Assembly (NCBI GenBank): GCA_946699065.1
Contig: CAMPDV010000378.1
Span: 1 to 64,000, forward strand
Length of the DNA stretch: 64,000 nt
Reading direction: 5' to 3'
Origin: Loxodes magnus
Taxonomy: Eukaryota; Ciliophora; Karyorelictea; Loxodida; Loxodidae
The translations under genes were made by a program, and so were the position numbers. The notes under the pieces are model-generated. The model worked only from the letters and a program-made list of their open reading frames with translations. It did not search any database and had not been told where the DNA came from. Positions 35,825 to 48,397 of this stretch are shown here, in pieces (within the stretch, counting starts at the first letter, position 1; every line of letters begins with the position of its first letter).

Positions 35825-38800
35825 ATGAGCAATTAATATTAGCCACATACTAACATAATAGGATGAAGTTAATTAGTTTAAAACAATCTAAATAACTTAG
35901 AAAATTAACATTTAATGAGAATGGAGAGATTATTTGAAGGATAAGAAGCTATGTTGGTAAATTAAAAGAAAATTGAAAGAAAAGAGAAAACTATTAATTA
36001 ATTTCGTTACGTTAGTTCATAGGATTGCTGGAAAACTAGAAATTAACAGAGATTCATTCGTTAATAAACGCATTGATAGATAATCTTAGATCTATTGTCA
36101 TCAATACATTAAGTAAAGTAAATTTTGAATGGAGTTTGATTAAATAACATTTGATGCGAAAGATGTTGTATATGCTTCCAAAATATAAGATAAGATAAAT
36201 GAAATCATAAAGTTAGTTAGATTATGCATAAATTACTTTTAGACATTCATATCTTTCTTGTACTTTTAAATGTTTATCCTTATAAATGAGTTGATATATA
36301 AAATAATATTCTAGTCTACCATACTTAGTAATTAGAAAATAGGCTTCTCATTTTAGTCAATAAAGCTAAACTTCTAGCTTTTATAATTATTGCAGTTTAA
36401 TTTTTTTAATAAAATTTGGTTTTTTCCTTACTTTTATAGAATAAAAAATAAAGACACTGAAGATTGGAGCATCCTGGCTTAATTTACTTATGATTTCAGC
36501 TGTAAGAAAAAGAAATAAAAATGGCAACGAAATTTTTGATTTTATTTTTGAACTATTCTTATAGCAGATGTTGAGGCTTTTCTAAAATTGGATGAGAGAA
36601 TAAATTGCTTCAAAGGTAAATTTACTAACAGATTTGAGAGTCTTTTGTGGAACTGTAAGCAGATCTGAATTTTATACCATAATGAGAAGAAAAGCCAAAG
36701 GTTTCTTGGTATAATGATGAGACAGGACTAATATGTTAGCAAGGCAAGACTCAAAAAGAAATAGCAATAAATGAAAAAATTTGTGCTCTTTAAAAGAAAA
36801 TTTGCTCTATAGAGAATAAAACTGAAAGAGTAAACCAAAGAAAATCATTAAGTTTCCAGTAAAAAAGCTTTTAAAGCAAAATATTATAATCTTCATTAAT
36901 TCAGAAAAGAATGACAATAAATAAAGTGAAGCCAAATAAGTTAGCAACGGCTAATAGAATGAATAGCGATATTATAAATACAGAAATAAAATTATAGAAA
37001 AAAAATGGACGAAATATAGAATTCACTAGTTTTTAATACTGACTCTTCTTTAATTAATTTCAAAGAAGCTGCAAATTCATAGGAAAAACATAGGCAGGTG
37101 CATTAAAATCTCCAAACGAAAGATTTGGAGTAACTACAAATTAAATAAGTAAACCTAATAATGAATTTATTAAGACAACTACTTAAAAATTGTAGTCAAA
37201 AACCGGAAAACAAATTCATACGCGTCCCATTAAAACTACTTAGGAACTCTCTTCAACGTGGATGTTAATTGTAGCGTATTATGAAAGTGAAATCAACCTA
37301 TAAATAGATGAACAGATTAACTGCCTAAAATAATACCGCGAAAGATACGAAACGATTACCTAAGAAATCTTTCCAAAAATAAGATATTATCTTAGATAGT
37401 TAGAATTCTAAAGATATACCTTCAAATCCTAATTAAAATTAAAATAAAGATATCCTTTTATGGTAGTCAAAAATAGCATAAGCTTAAGATTAATTTTTGA
37501 ATAATACTAATTAACAATTCTATTAAATTTCAAATAACTAAATTAGTCAGAAATAAAATAATATTACTAATCCTGATAATTCAAATAATCATTATTTACC
37601 TGATCTTCAGAGCAAACAACCTTAAAATTAAACTGCTTATTTAAGAAATGTAATATAAAATCAAATAATTAATTAGTCTAATGAGAACTTATTTACCTTA
37701 GAAATAAAAGAACTTAAACATAATATATAAAGACTTATAGATAAGAACCAATAATTAAATGAAATGCTAATTAATATAAAAGCAAAATATGAACGAGATA
37801 TTGAAACATTGATAAGTAACTAAGAAATATCCAAAATATATTATAAAACTTATATAAATAAAATTTATTAGAAATATAAACTATTATAGAGCAATTTTTA
37901 GTCAATCAAATCTGATATATAGCAATATCACAAAAAAATGCTACCAAAATAACTAGTTCATAAAATTACTTAAACAAACTTCTCCACTTATTACAGTAAC
38001 TAAATAGTTTAAACAGATGAAATAATTAATATAGTTCAAGAAATTTAGATATAATAGAAAAACTATGAGAACTAAGTCAATTCAAAAGATGAAATATAAT
38101 CTAATTAAGAGATTCAAATTGAAGCCAATGCTAATTAAAGCTTTACTTAAGCTTAAATGATAGGAGCAAATAATTCACTATGCCAAAACTTTAATAAAAT
38201 TAGAAATTTTACTTAGATTGAAATAGATAACTTTCTAAATAAAACTTAGCTAGGATATCAATAGACTATATTAGAATAGAACTAATATTTACTTCAACAA
38301 ATTACCTAATAAAAAATAATAACCGAAATTTAACTCCAAGAGTTATATTCTTAATATTAAAAATTATAAAACTAAAATAAGTAATTTATAGATTAAGAAT
38401 AGAAAGCTTAAATGGAAATTTTAACTTTTAAAATCTAATTAGATAAGTAAAGATAATAAAACTATGAAATAAATATAGCTTTTCAAAATTAAATTCTATT
38501 AAAAATAAGGAAATTCAAATGTATAAAGAATTATTTTAGAAGAAGTAATTTGTAGATGCATAAACTTAGACATTATATGGAAATATTTAAACAAAGGATA
38601 GTATTATCTAAACAGATAATATAAATAAATAATAAACAGCTTTTTTGTGTCAAAAATTTACTCAAACAAATATAATCAAGCAAGACAAGTTAATGTAAAC
38701 TTAAAATAATTAATAGGAAGCATAAACTAATACTATTATAACATAACATAATAATTAATGCTGTCAAATAAAATTGCCAGATGAAGATTTTGTTTTACTA

Positions 38801-39079
38801 TAGCATTAATATCACTAACTCAACTTAAAATTCATTTAAAGTACCCAAAATATGTAGACACTTGAGATAAAAATAGAAGAGTTTTAAAAACTTAATTAAA
38901 ATTTGAAAACAGATATATTTAATTATTCTACTAAAAGATGAAAAAAAGATTAATAAAACTAAACAGATTCGATCGACGCTATTTATCAGAATTAAACCTT
39001 ATCTTCCAATATTAATCTTAAATTCTTAAAAGGAAACATGAAGAAGAAGATAAAACAATTCCGTCAGCAAAACGTATGA
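35825..39079 (+). CDS. Q/N-rich coiled-coil protein, about 1080 codons, frame-shifted
   Basis: ATG 35825 to TGA 39077-39079. The best part (37380-38490) runs about 370 codons without a single TGA while TAA/TAG appear as Gln in nearly every line, for example LFTLEIKELKHNIQRLIDKN. It is coiled coil with S/N/Q-rich linkers such as SNPNQNQNKDILL. Repeated QT motifs (VQTDE, TQTLY, IQTKD, IQTDN, TQTNI, MQTQN) resemble LC8 dynein light-chain binding sites (inference). Single-base shifts near 36015, 36690, 37375 and 38510, mostly in A-runs, must be crossed. A structural or ciliary/cytoskeletal role is possible; no family is assigned. The LINE starts 400 bp downstream on the same strand. Confidence 0.55.
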
Positions 39080-39089
39080 GTAAACATAA

Positions 39090-39479
39090 TAATAAAAAAG
39101 AGTACGATTAAATAATATGTTATTTCAATCTGACTAGTCTATAACTTTAAAAGTTTATTAAATCCGAAACTTGAAGACGTTCATAGTACGAAATGAAAAT
39201 ATATAGGGTAGATATGTCACAGTTACTTAAGATTTAGAATAAGGTACATGTGATAGTGCGAAAAGTAAAATTTATATAGATAGAAAGCTACTTAAAAAAT
39301 ATATGACGTAAGTAATATATATTTTGATACAATATTTTCATTAACATCCTGAGTATGGAAAAAGATTAGTACATATTTAGATTAATCAATAAGGATAAAA
39401 AAGCATTTACATTTACGAAAGTGGTCTACCTGCAGGATCGGAAAAAATTAGAAAGGATTAATAAATTTAAAAAATAAAG
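39090..39479 (+). other. Open segment between coiled-coil gene and LINE ORF2
   Basis: In the LINE frame upstream of ATG 39480 the translation is varied: SITLKVYQIRNLKTFIV, GRYVTVTQDLEQGTCDSAK, ESGLPAGSEKI. It may be the N-terminus of ORF2 or the C-terminus of the preceding gene. No stop separates it from MGHINING of the endonuclease, because TAA is sense. Confidence 0.35.
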
Positions 39480-42400
39480 ATGGGACATATAAATATTAAT
39501 GGAATAGCGAGCAAGTGCTTGAATATTGAAGAATTTATCAGAGATAATAGTATAGATATTTTATCAATAAATGAAACCTGATAAAAAGATGACTTTCCTC
39601 CAATATTGATAAATGGATTTAAAACATATTTTAAGAACTCAGGAAAAGGAGGAGGTGTATGCTTAATTGTAGGAGAAGAATTTAATAGTACAGAAATACA
39701 TATATAAGTTGAAAAAGAAATAAATAGATTCATAACAATTAAACTAGATAATATTTTAATCACGTCTTGTTACATGCCTGATAATGGAAAAAGTTAAGAT
39801 GTTAAAGATTTAGCTTATGAACAACTAAATACATTGCTGAATTTATATAATGATAATCCACATATACTAATGGGAGATTTCAATGCTCTTTTATGAGGTT
39901 TCGGTGATAATCCTGAAAATGCTTATGATAATACTATTAGACTATAAGAATTCTTACTATAAAACGATCTGAAGATAGGGAATGATAGCAACATTAATAC
40001 ATGTATTCACAAAGGAACAGGAAAAATGTATTGTAATGATTATATCATTATAAACAACCATTTGAACGTTAATTAGTTTGCAAATTTCACTGCTCATAAT
40101 AATAGTTTATTTTCTGATCATATTCCAATCACTGTCGACTTTATCAATAATTCTATAGTATATTGGGAAAAGATAACTCAGAGAAAATATAAAATAAATA
40201 GGTTATAAGATGCAATAGATAGGCAAAAATATTAAGAATCTTTCCTACAAACTTATCTAGAATTCTTTTAGATAGATTAAGATAATCTTGAAGATTAAAT
40301 ATGAATGCATCAAAAGTAATATTTAAGACAATGCTGATCAAACATTAGGTTCGTTTATTCCAGACTCAAATTATAACAAACTTCCTCGAGCTCTCACAAA
40401 GAAATATATAGAGGCGAAAAGAGCTAACTCAGAATATAAGGAAGCTCACTTAAAATTTGGAAGAATAAACTAGCAAGTAACTAATCTTCATGAGGAAGCA
40501 AAACGACTTTGGAAAGACTTCAAGTATAATCTATGAAAATTTAAAAAAAACAAAGCAAAAAAGAAATTTCTACTTCTAAATGAAGATTCTAAGGAAATTT
40601 TTTCACAAGCTAAGAAAATTCTAAATCCTTTGAAGAGAAATACTATGAACTTTAATTTTAAAAAAAAATTCATTGAATCATGGGAAAATTTATTTTTAAC
40701 AAACATTCTAATCTAACTCAATAATAAATAAATCTTAGTAATTAAAAAATAGATAAAATATAAGATAATATTTAAGAAATTAAAGATTATCAACTCTTAT
40801 ATTTATAAGGATTTTATCTTTTTACCATACAAGAAATACAAGAATTATAAAAGAAATTCCGAATGGAAAAGCAGTTGTTTCAGCTTGAATAAAAGGTGAA
40901 CTTCTGAAATATGGTGGATAATATTTGATAATAATTCTTCACTCTTTTCTGAATAATATGCTAAGACTTGGAAGAATCCCTTAGGAATTAAATATATCGG
41001 TGATAATTCCAATATTTAAAAAAGGAAATAAAGATGATTGGAAAAACTGACTACCTATTTCTCTTATTAATACTATTCTAAAACTATATGATAAAGCTTT
41101 AACAAAAAGACTATACAATCTGATTTATTAGAGAAATTTGATTAACCCTTCATAAATGAGATTTATGAAAAACAGATAAACAACTTAATAAATTTGAATA
41201 ATATAACAAATAATTGATAACTATCAGAAAAGTACTAAAAGTAAGACTAAATTGATAGCAACACTGATAGACGTTGAAAAAATGTTTGACTCAATAGAAA
41301 GAAGACTCTTGTTTGATTAACTTAAGAGAGTTAAACTACCACTTGGAATAATAATAGCATTAGAATCGTTTTATAAAAACCTAAATTCTTCATTTATCAT
41401 AGATGGTAAGAGCACCAGAACTTTATAATTCAACAATGGAGTTATGTAAGGAAGTTCTCATGGACCAGTTTTAGCATTATTGTATTGTGACATAGTAATT
41501 AGATATATGGAAAGTAAAAGTAACTAATTGGGATTTAAATGCCAGGATTCAAGTATTAGCTTCGCTTGTAGAGGATGGGCAGATGATCTTATTCTTCTTT
41601 CCAAATCTGCAAAGTAGATGTAGAATTTAATAAATGAATCAAATAAAGTTTTTGCATGAACACATTTAAAGATTAATGTTACCAAATCTGAATGCATCTA
41701 ATTTCTAAAGAAGAATCAGAAATAATAAATTTTAAATTTATAATTAGGAAATTAACCAATTGCTTAAAAAGAACAATTAACATATTTAGGAGTTATTCTA
41801 CATTAGAAGAAGAATTTAAATCCCCATTGCAAAGAAGTTGCATTCAAATATATAGCTGCAATGAAGAAAGCTGTTTTTTAATTGATGAGATATAAGAAAG
41901 TAACTCCTTGACATTTTAAACTTTATGTAGACTTTTTTACATTACCTAAAGCAGAATATGGAGGAGACTTAGTACCATGAAGTATTCAAAAAGGAGTAAC
42001 TGGAGTACTGAACAAAATAGAATCAAGCATGAGATTAATTTCAAGAAAAGCTTTTTAAGTAGCAACTTCAACATTTAATGAATCATGTTATATAGACCTG
42101 AATTGATTACCCTTTAAGCACATTATGGCTATAAAATTCTTCAGATTCTACCATAAAATTAAATAAGAAAGTATTTATTTTCCAAGATCAACAATAGGCT
42201 CTCTTTTCATTAATATATGGAAAAAAGGATTTCAATACTACGATAAGTGTAGCAATATCAGACCTTTATAATATCGATCTGCAGAATTAATAGAATAATA
42301 CCAATTTTAAAACTTTTACTAAACATGTAAGAGAAAAAATACAACAATATTTCTACAAAGTAGCTACTAAAAAATTTATGAGAATGAAAGCAGCTAAAGT

Positions 42401-43255
42401 ATATACTGAATAATTTGGTAATCTTTAACAATTTCCACAAATTACTTATACTAAATTAAACAAATAGTATAGACGAGAAATTATCAGTATATATAAACTT
42501 AGAACCTAAGCTTATAATTTCCGTAAGGATCTTTAAGATCGTCATTACCCCATTGATAATCCCTATTGTATGTGTGGAGAGTATGAAACTTTCGAGCATA
42601 TCTTTAAGTGTGTGTAATATTCTAATATAATTAATTGATTATCAAAAAAGATTTTAAATTATGACTTAAGGCGCCTTATATTATACGATCAAGAATATCT
42701 AAACTCATTTTCAAGGTCTAAATTGGAGTATTTAGACTTATAGATCAAAATATTTCATAAGAAGCTAATGACAAGGAGACTTGAGATTCTAGAAATGGAG
42801 AAAGCAAAAAAGGAAGAAACTAAAGATGAATAGAAAGAAGAACTAATTAAAGAAAAATGATGAAATGTAAACAATATTAAAAAACTATTTAAAAACATTT
42901 ACTAACGTCTATAATTGAAAGAAACAATTCTTGCAATTAAAGACGTCAAAAAACTCTTTTAGTTTAAATTTAATTTAAACTTCTTTCCAAAGTCTTATTT
43001 GGGATATTTAGATCCATAAATAAAAATATTTCACAAGAAACTTATATCAAGAAGATTAGAATTATTAGAAATGGAAAAAGTAAAAAAGGAAGACATAAAA
43101 TAGAGACTATAACAAGAGTAATTAAAAATTGATGAGTTCAAGATTATATTAAAAAACATTAAAAATATTTACTAATGTCTATAATTGAAGGAAGCAATTC
43201 ATGCAGTTATAGATGTAAAAAAACTCTTTTAGTTTAAAATTTAAATAAACAGTTT
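39480..43255 (+). mobile_element. LINE, APE endonuclease-reverse transcriptase ORF2 (most complete)
   Basis: ORF2 39480-42863. Endonuclease: MGHININGIASK, INET[TGA] (39579), GDFNALL[TGA]GFG (39873-39902), SDHIPI (40113). RT: WKN[TGA]LPISL near 41045, motif A ATLIDVEKMFDSI (Asp at 41270), motif B GVMQGSSHGPVL (about 41438-41472), catalytic A-D-D at 41579-41587. A C-terminal zinc finger C-x-C-x7-H-x3-C lies at 42567-42611. Nearly all in-frame TGA fall where homologous LINEs have Trp. There are frame shifts near 40300 and 40830. The 3' region, ending in a stem-loop, is present twice (42700-42960 and 43000-43250). No gag ORF lies directly upstream. Confidence 0.9.
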
Positions 43256-43683
43256 CATACAATAACTCTATTATTAAAGTGAAATATTATTACTAAATAG
43301 CTTTAATTTATACCATTTATTTTTATAAATAAATATTAAAATTTAAGTTCTAAAAACTAATTAAATTGCTAATTAAGCCATTTAAAGAACTCTTTATTTA
43401 ACTATAATTAATAAAACATAGATAATATAAATGAAGAAATATCTAAAAGGAATTGAAATTTTAAGTAAACTAAAGAGAACCTTAGCTTTATTACTTTAAT
43501 AATATAAATTCTAAATGATAGCAAAATATAGTTTAAAATAATCCTTTATAATAGTAAGATATTAATATTAAAAATACTATATAAAATAATTAAATAATTA
43601 TATGCTTAGCTAGAATTAATTATCTTTGTATCAATTTAAAATTAATAAAGAGGATGCTTTTCATAATTTTGATAAGAGTTTAA
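40178..43683 (+). repeat. Direct duplication, copy 1 (LINE plus 3' flank)
   Basis: Collinear with 54985-57785 in the same orientation, including about 420 bp of non-LINE sequence after the element (43260-43683). Sharing the flank means the pair arose by DNA duplication of a region, not by two retrotransposition events. Confidence 0.8.
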
Positions 43684-43684
43684 A

Positions 43685-45205
43685 ACTTAGAATAAAAAAT
43701 GTTTAAGATGCTTTCTTAAAAGAAATAATATTTAGTAAGCTATTTGAAAACTAAATTTTATTTAAAAAGGTTAAATCTAATAATTAAATTATTTTAAATT
43801 ATTAACTTCATAAAATTTTAAATTTTTTCTAGCTTGGATAATTATAAATTACATTAATTTATATGTAATTAAAAAAATGTCAAACATCGATAGGGCTTCT
43901 TTGCCACCTCTTCAAAAGACAAAAAGGAAGAGAGGAAGCGAGATGCCATTGTTCTAACCTCACGTCTTTTCTTTAATTAGACCAACCTTTTTATCAGCAA
44001 AAAAACTAATAATAGACCTAACAACTTCCAAAGCCTAGTAAAAGACAGAAACAAACTTGGTAAACTCCAAAAAAGGAAGAGATACCTCATTATCTGCAGG
44101 AGATGGCATTGCGTGACTAGGAATAATCCTTTGGCTTTAACTCTGAGCAATTTGATGTAGCGTAGTTTGCATTAAGGGTGATGAACTTCAATGAAGAGGT
44201 TTAAAAGTTGAAATAATAGAACAAAAAGCTAATTTCAAGCCACAAAAAAAAGAATTAAATGAATGGGAATCGTATAGATGACTATGAACGCAAATGGATG
44301 CGTTCTTCGGCATCCAACACAATTAGGATAAAAACACAACTTAGCTGAGGGATTAAGTAGTGAAATAAGAATAGGAAATTCAACTCCTAAAAGAATCAAG
44401 AATGGAATAGCTAAATAATGGATCGATCTCAATGATCGTCAAACCCTAAGCTTAACCTCGAATGAGACTAATTCCGAATAGGAAGAGAAACTTTCGCTGC
44501 TGAAACCAATAAAAGCTATATTGGAACTGTAAGAAGTTTCAATAGAAACAAAGGAATTTCTGATAAGCAAAGCGAACAGAAGCAATTGGGCTGAACAAGA
44601 TTTTTTGCACGAGAATGGAAGCATGAACAAGAGGAAGAAGATGGAGCTATAACCAATTCCTATGTGAATTATCACGTAAAACCTATTAAAAAAACCCGCA
44701 GATGGGAACTTGTAATTTATCTGTTGCCCCAAGTATTTTAACGAACAGCAAAAAGCTTGAAGCGCTGTATTTTTGAGAGGGTAAAACTCCTTAATAATGG
44801 AGAAACAATTTTATATAATAATAATTACAAAATCTAATATTTGTTGTTTTATCTAAAACTTTATAGTATCAAATGATTTAATTTTAAGTATGTTTTCTCC
44901 TCATTAATTCCAAATATATTTATTTTACTCCAAAAGTTAGAAGCTTTTATATAAAAAAAGGATATCAATAATGCAAATGAAAAATTAAAATAATATTATT
45001 AAATAAACTATGAATTTCATCTAAACTTAATCATTCGATTCTAGTTGAGAAAAAAAGCTTGATCTGATACTGTGGTAAATAAGATTTTAGTCAAATTCTT
45101 CTTGATATAAAAAAATTTAAGTGAAAAAATGAGAAAAATATAACTTTTCTAACTTTATTAAGCACCATCGTAATTTTTTAATAGAATATGCCAATTTGAA
45201 AGAAA
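43685..45205 (+). mobile_element. gag-only element, copy A' (long UGA-as-Trp frame)
   Basis: Inverted partner of 29165-30680. ATG 43877 opens a frame that stays coding-like to about 44800 only if TGA is Trp: basic N-terminus (KTKRKRG), ASLPPLQ, AWLGIILW, GDELQWRGLKVEIIE, a QEQEIQLLKESRMEQL coiled stretch, then the knuckle remnant C-W-N-Q-Q-K-L-Y-W-N-C, in which the first Cys (Asn here) and the His are lost. The other copy conserves the same landmarks. Under TGA = stop the first ORF would be only 79 aa (43877-44116). It is followed by about 400 bp of 3' sequence conserved in both copies. Confidence 0.65.
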
Positions 45206-45559
45206 ATAATTTAAAAATATAAAAAAATAGATTAATTTATTAGTGAAGAAACTTAGCTTATTGGAAGATATTCGCTAGAATTAAATTAATTGGATTCTAA
45301 ATTTTAAGTAATATAATTACGATATAAATAAGTTATTATGACAAGAATTTAACAAATATAAGATAATATTTAATCTAAAAGAATATGATAAAAATTATAA
45401 ATGACACAATTCAATCATAAAATTATTACGAAGAAAAATGTATTTAAACAAATAAAAACTAAATATAAAATTTTACTATTAAAAATATTTAGAATCTATA
45501 ATAAAAACTATAAATAAATAAGCCTAATAAATTAATAATATAATATACTTAAAGTTCAA

Positions 45560-46376
45560 AAGTGTTTATCTTTGACAGGATTTGCAACCTGCTTCCGATG
45601 ACCACTATTTTTTTATGTGGTTGGATTCCACAAGCTTTTTGTGTTGGAAGCTTAACCTAAAAGTTCATGCACAGAATCTTTTGACTGGAACAATTTTCTT
45701 TTATAAACTCCATTTTTAGTTATAAATAGTCTTGTGATCTCTTTTCATGTTTTTTATTCATTATTTCTTTTGAGCATTTAAAAGTTTCAACATTTTCTTA
45801 ATAAGTGATTTTGAGATTAACAAAATAAGCATTTTTTTCTTTAGGTTTTCGTTTAAGTTTTTAAATTCAAAAATCTTTCAATTTAATCAATTCTTGTTTT
45901 CATTTAAATTGTTTCAATTCTATTTCCTTCTTCAACTTGTTGTATTGCAGATTGAGAGATTATTTAGTTTTCTTATACAACTTCGACCTGCATTGCTACA
46001 CTTGATGATGGAGGTTATTAAGATTAAGATCAAATTTATTATCTAGTAATTTACTTGTTATTTACCAATATAGTCTTGAGTTAATCTATTTCATTGTTTA
46101 GTTGATCATAGTTGGTTAAAATTTCTCTAAGTTAAATCGAAAGGTTATAAATAGTTTCCTCTTGTTTCTTAATAACTGATTTAAGTTACCCTATTTGTTC
46201 TGCGTCAATTCCATAAGTTTCAGGACCAACCATGCGCTTACCTTAATAAGGAGATGAGGAGCTTGAGTTCTCAGTGGCTTGTTGTTTTTAATTTTAAATA
46301 AGAAGAGCTTTTTTTTTAGCCTTCTTTTTCTCGCCTTTACTAAGATGTTGCCCGATATGAAATTCCATTTTTTTTT
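45560..46376 (-). mobile_element. gag-only element with intact CCHC knuckle
   Basis: Minus strand from ATG 46368: a basic Lys-rich N-terminus (GEKKKAKKKALL), Ser5 patch, coiled coil (EETIYNLSIQLREIL), one TGA at 46030-46032, then in the same frame C-L-F-C-Q-S-Q-N-H-L-L-R-K-C at 45790-45831, a perfect CX2CX4HX4C knuckle. If TGA is Trp the ORF is a single frame of about 250 codons. The 3' end (45570-45680) has GTGG...CCAC and CAGG-TTGCAAAT-CCTG hairpins, related to those of the element at 34483-35320. No RT. Confidence 0.8.
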
Positions 46377-46399
46377 ATAAATAAGCTTAAACAATAAAA

Positions 46400-46990
46400 A
46401 TAATAAGAAATGAAAATACTATTAAATAAAATTTAAAATAATTATATAAATTTAATTATTTAATCTATAATTTTTATTTAATAGTAATATTTATTTCTAT
46501 ATATAACTTAAAATTATTTAAAACTATGCTTAAAATGTTTAAAAATAAAGAAAATTATTTTTTAAGCTATTTAATTATATTAAATCAGTTTAACTATATT
46601 TTTAAATAGGATACATAAATTTTATAATTTCTTTAATTTCTAATTATATCTTAAAATAATATTATAGTTTTATTACATTTTTAATCATTTTACAAATTAA
46701 ATATTTTAAATTTGATATCTAAATATTTTTTAATTTATAAAGATTTTGTTAAAGTTTAATGAAAAATTAATTAAAACTATTTTGTAAAATATAAAAAATA
46801 TATTATTTTAATATATAATAATAAATTAAATATTTTTATAATAGATAAAAAGAATCCATTCATGATGTAAAATTATTTATTATATTCTTTATTTATTTTA
46901 TAATTTCTTTGTTTAAATTAATTTCTATAAAATACATTTTTTAAAATGCTAGTCTCACTTATATTTTAATTTTTATATATATTTGAAAGT
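46400..46990. other. AT-rich spacer
   Basis: About 85% A+T, no supported feature. Confidence 0.5.
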
Positions 46991-47365
46991 ATGATAACCA
47001 CTTGCTATAATATAGTTAGAAAAAAATTATCTTCGATAAAAGTATAAATATTACTTATCAACTTGATAGAGTTTTTAATTGATTACAAAAGATACCTTTG
47101 CAATTAGTTTCGTAGAAAATGTTTAAAAAATGATTTTTAATAGAAAGGGATATTGTAAACTAAAATAAGAAGGGATTTATACTCTATTGATATAATTTAT
47201 TTTATAAATAAATAATTTTTTCTTATGTAATTTTAATTATCTATTTTAAGTAAAAAATAGCATTTTCCAATCTCTCTATAATTAGACAACTTTGATTTTA
47301 ATTATAAATTGGAAACAATTGCATTAATTATTAAATATTAACTATTATTAATTATTTTTCTATGA
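46991..47365 (+). CDS. Possible small hypothetical ORF, 124 aa
   Basis: ATG 46991 to TGA 47363-47365, no internal TGA, K/I/L/Q-rich with clusters such as RRKCLKNDFQQKG. Length is only about twice the random expectation at this composition, so it may be chance. Confidence 0.2.
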
Positions 47366-47369
47366 AATT

Positions 47370-48390
47370 AAATTTATAAAAATAATAAATATAAGATACG
47401 TAAATAAATTATAAATACTATTATTATAATAATATTATTTTAGCTTATAATTTGTAATTATAAATGAGTAAGTTTTATAAAATTTAATAACAACAAAATT
47501 TAGTTTTAAATTCAAAATATTTAAACAATATTAAATTTTAAATAATCAAGAATGATATTTAAATTTGCTATAATTTATAATTTATTTTTTTAATTAGAAA
47601 TTTATCAACAAATTTAATCTTATTTTATTTGTATTTCTATTTTTCTTAAATAAACTTTAAATCTTCTTATGTATTTTACCATAAATACATCCATAATTGA
47701 TGAAAAATAGTAAAAATAAACTATCTTCGAATAGGTTGATTATAAAAAAATTGAGGGTTAGAGAATTTTTAACATTTTTAACGTTTTTAATTTTTTTGAA
47801 ATTGAAATTGAAAATTTCTAAGAATAATAATTTTTTGTTGAATTTCTTTATTTAAAAAGTCAATCGATGCTAGATTTATAAAATTTGTATTCTTTAATAT
47901 TTATCTTTATCACAAATATTGTTAAATATAAAATTTTAAATTATAATTTTTTTTTATTTTTAAATTAATTAACTTATACTTTATTTTTTCTCTTTTAGTA
48001 ATTCTTTTAAATAATTTAATGAAGTTGATAGTGTCAATTAAATAATTAATAAATTTTATATTAATTTTTTATCGAAAAATTTAATTTCTTAAGTTTTCCT
48101 TATAATTTTTAATTTAACTTTTAAAAATATTTAACTAAATTTCTAAGGTTAAAATCTAGATTACATAATTTATTATATGTTTTATCTAAACATTATTAAA
48201 TATTTAAAATATTTATTTATAATATCATTTAGAATTATAATTTTCTTAATATTTTTTAAATTATATTTAATTAATGTTTTTGCATTTACTTTGGTTTTTT
48301 ATAAAATATTAATAGATTTTATATAAATTATTTTAAATATTTATTAAACAAATAAAAAAATATTAATTTTCCTTATTTTAATTTAAAATA
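47370..48390. other. AT-rich spacer
   Basis: Extended A/T homopolymers and no recognisable feature on either strand. Confidence 0.5.
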
Positions 48391-48397
48391 TTATTCT

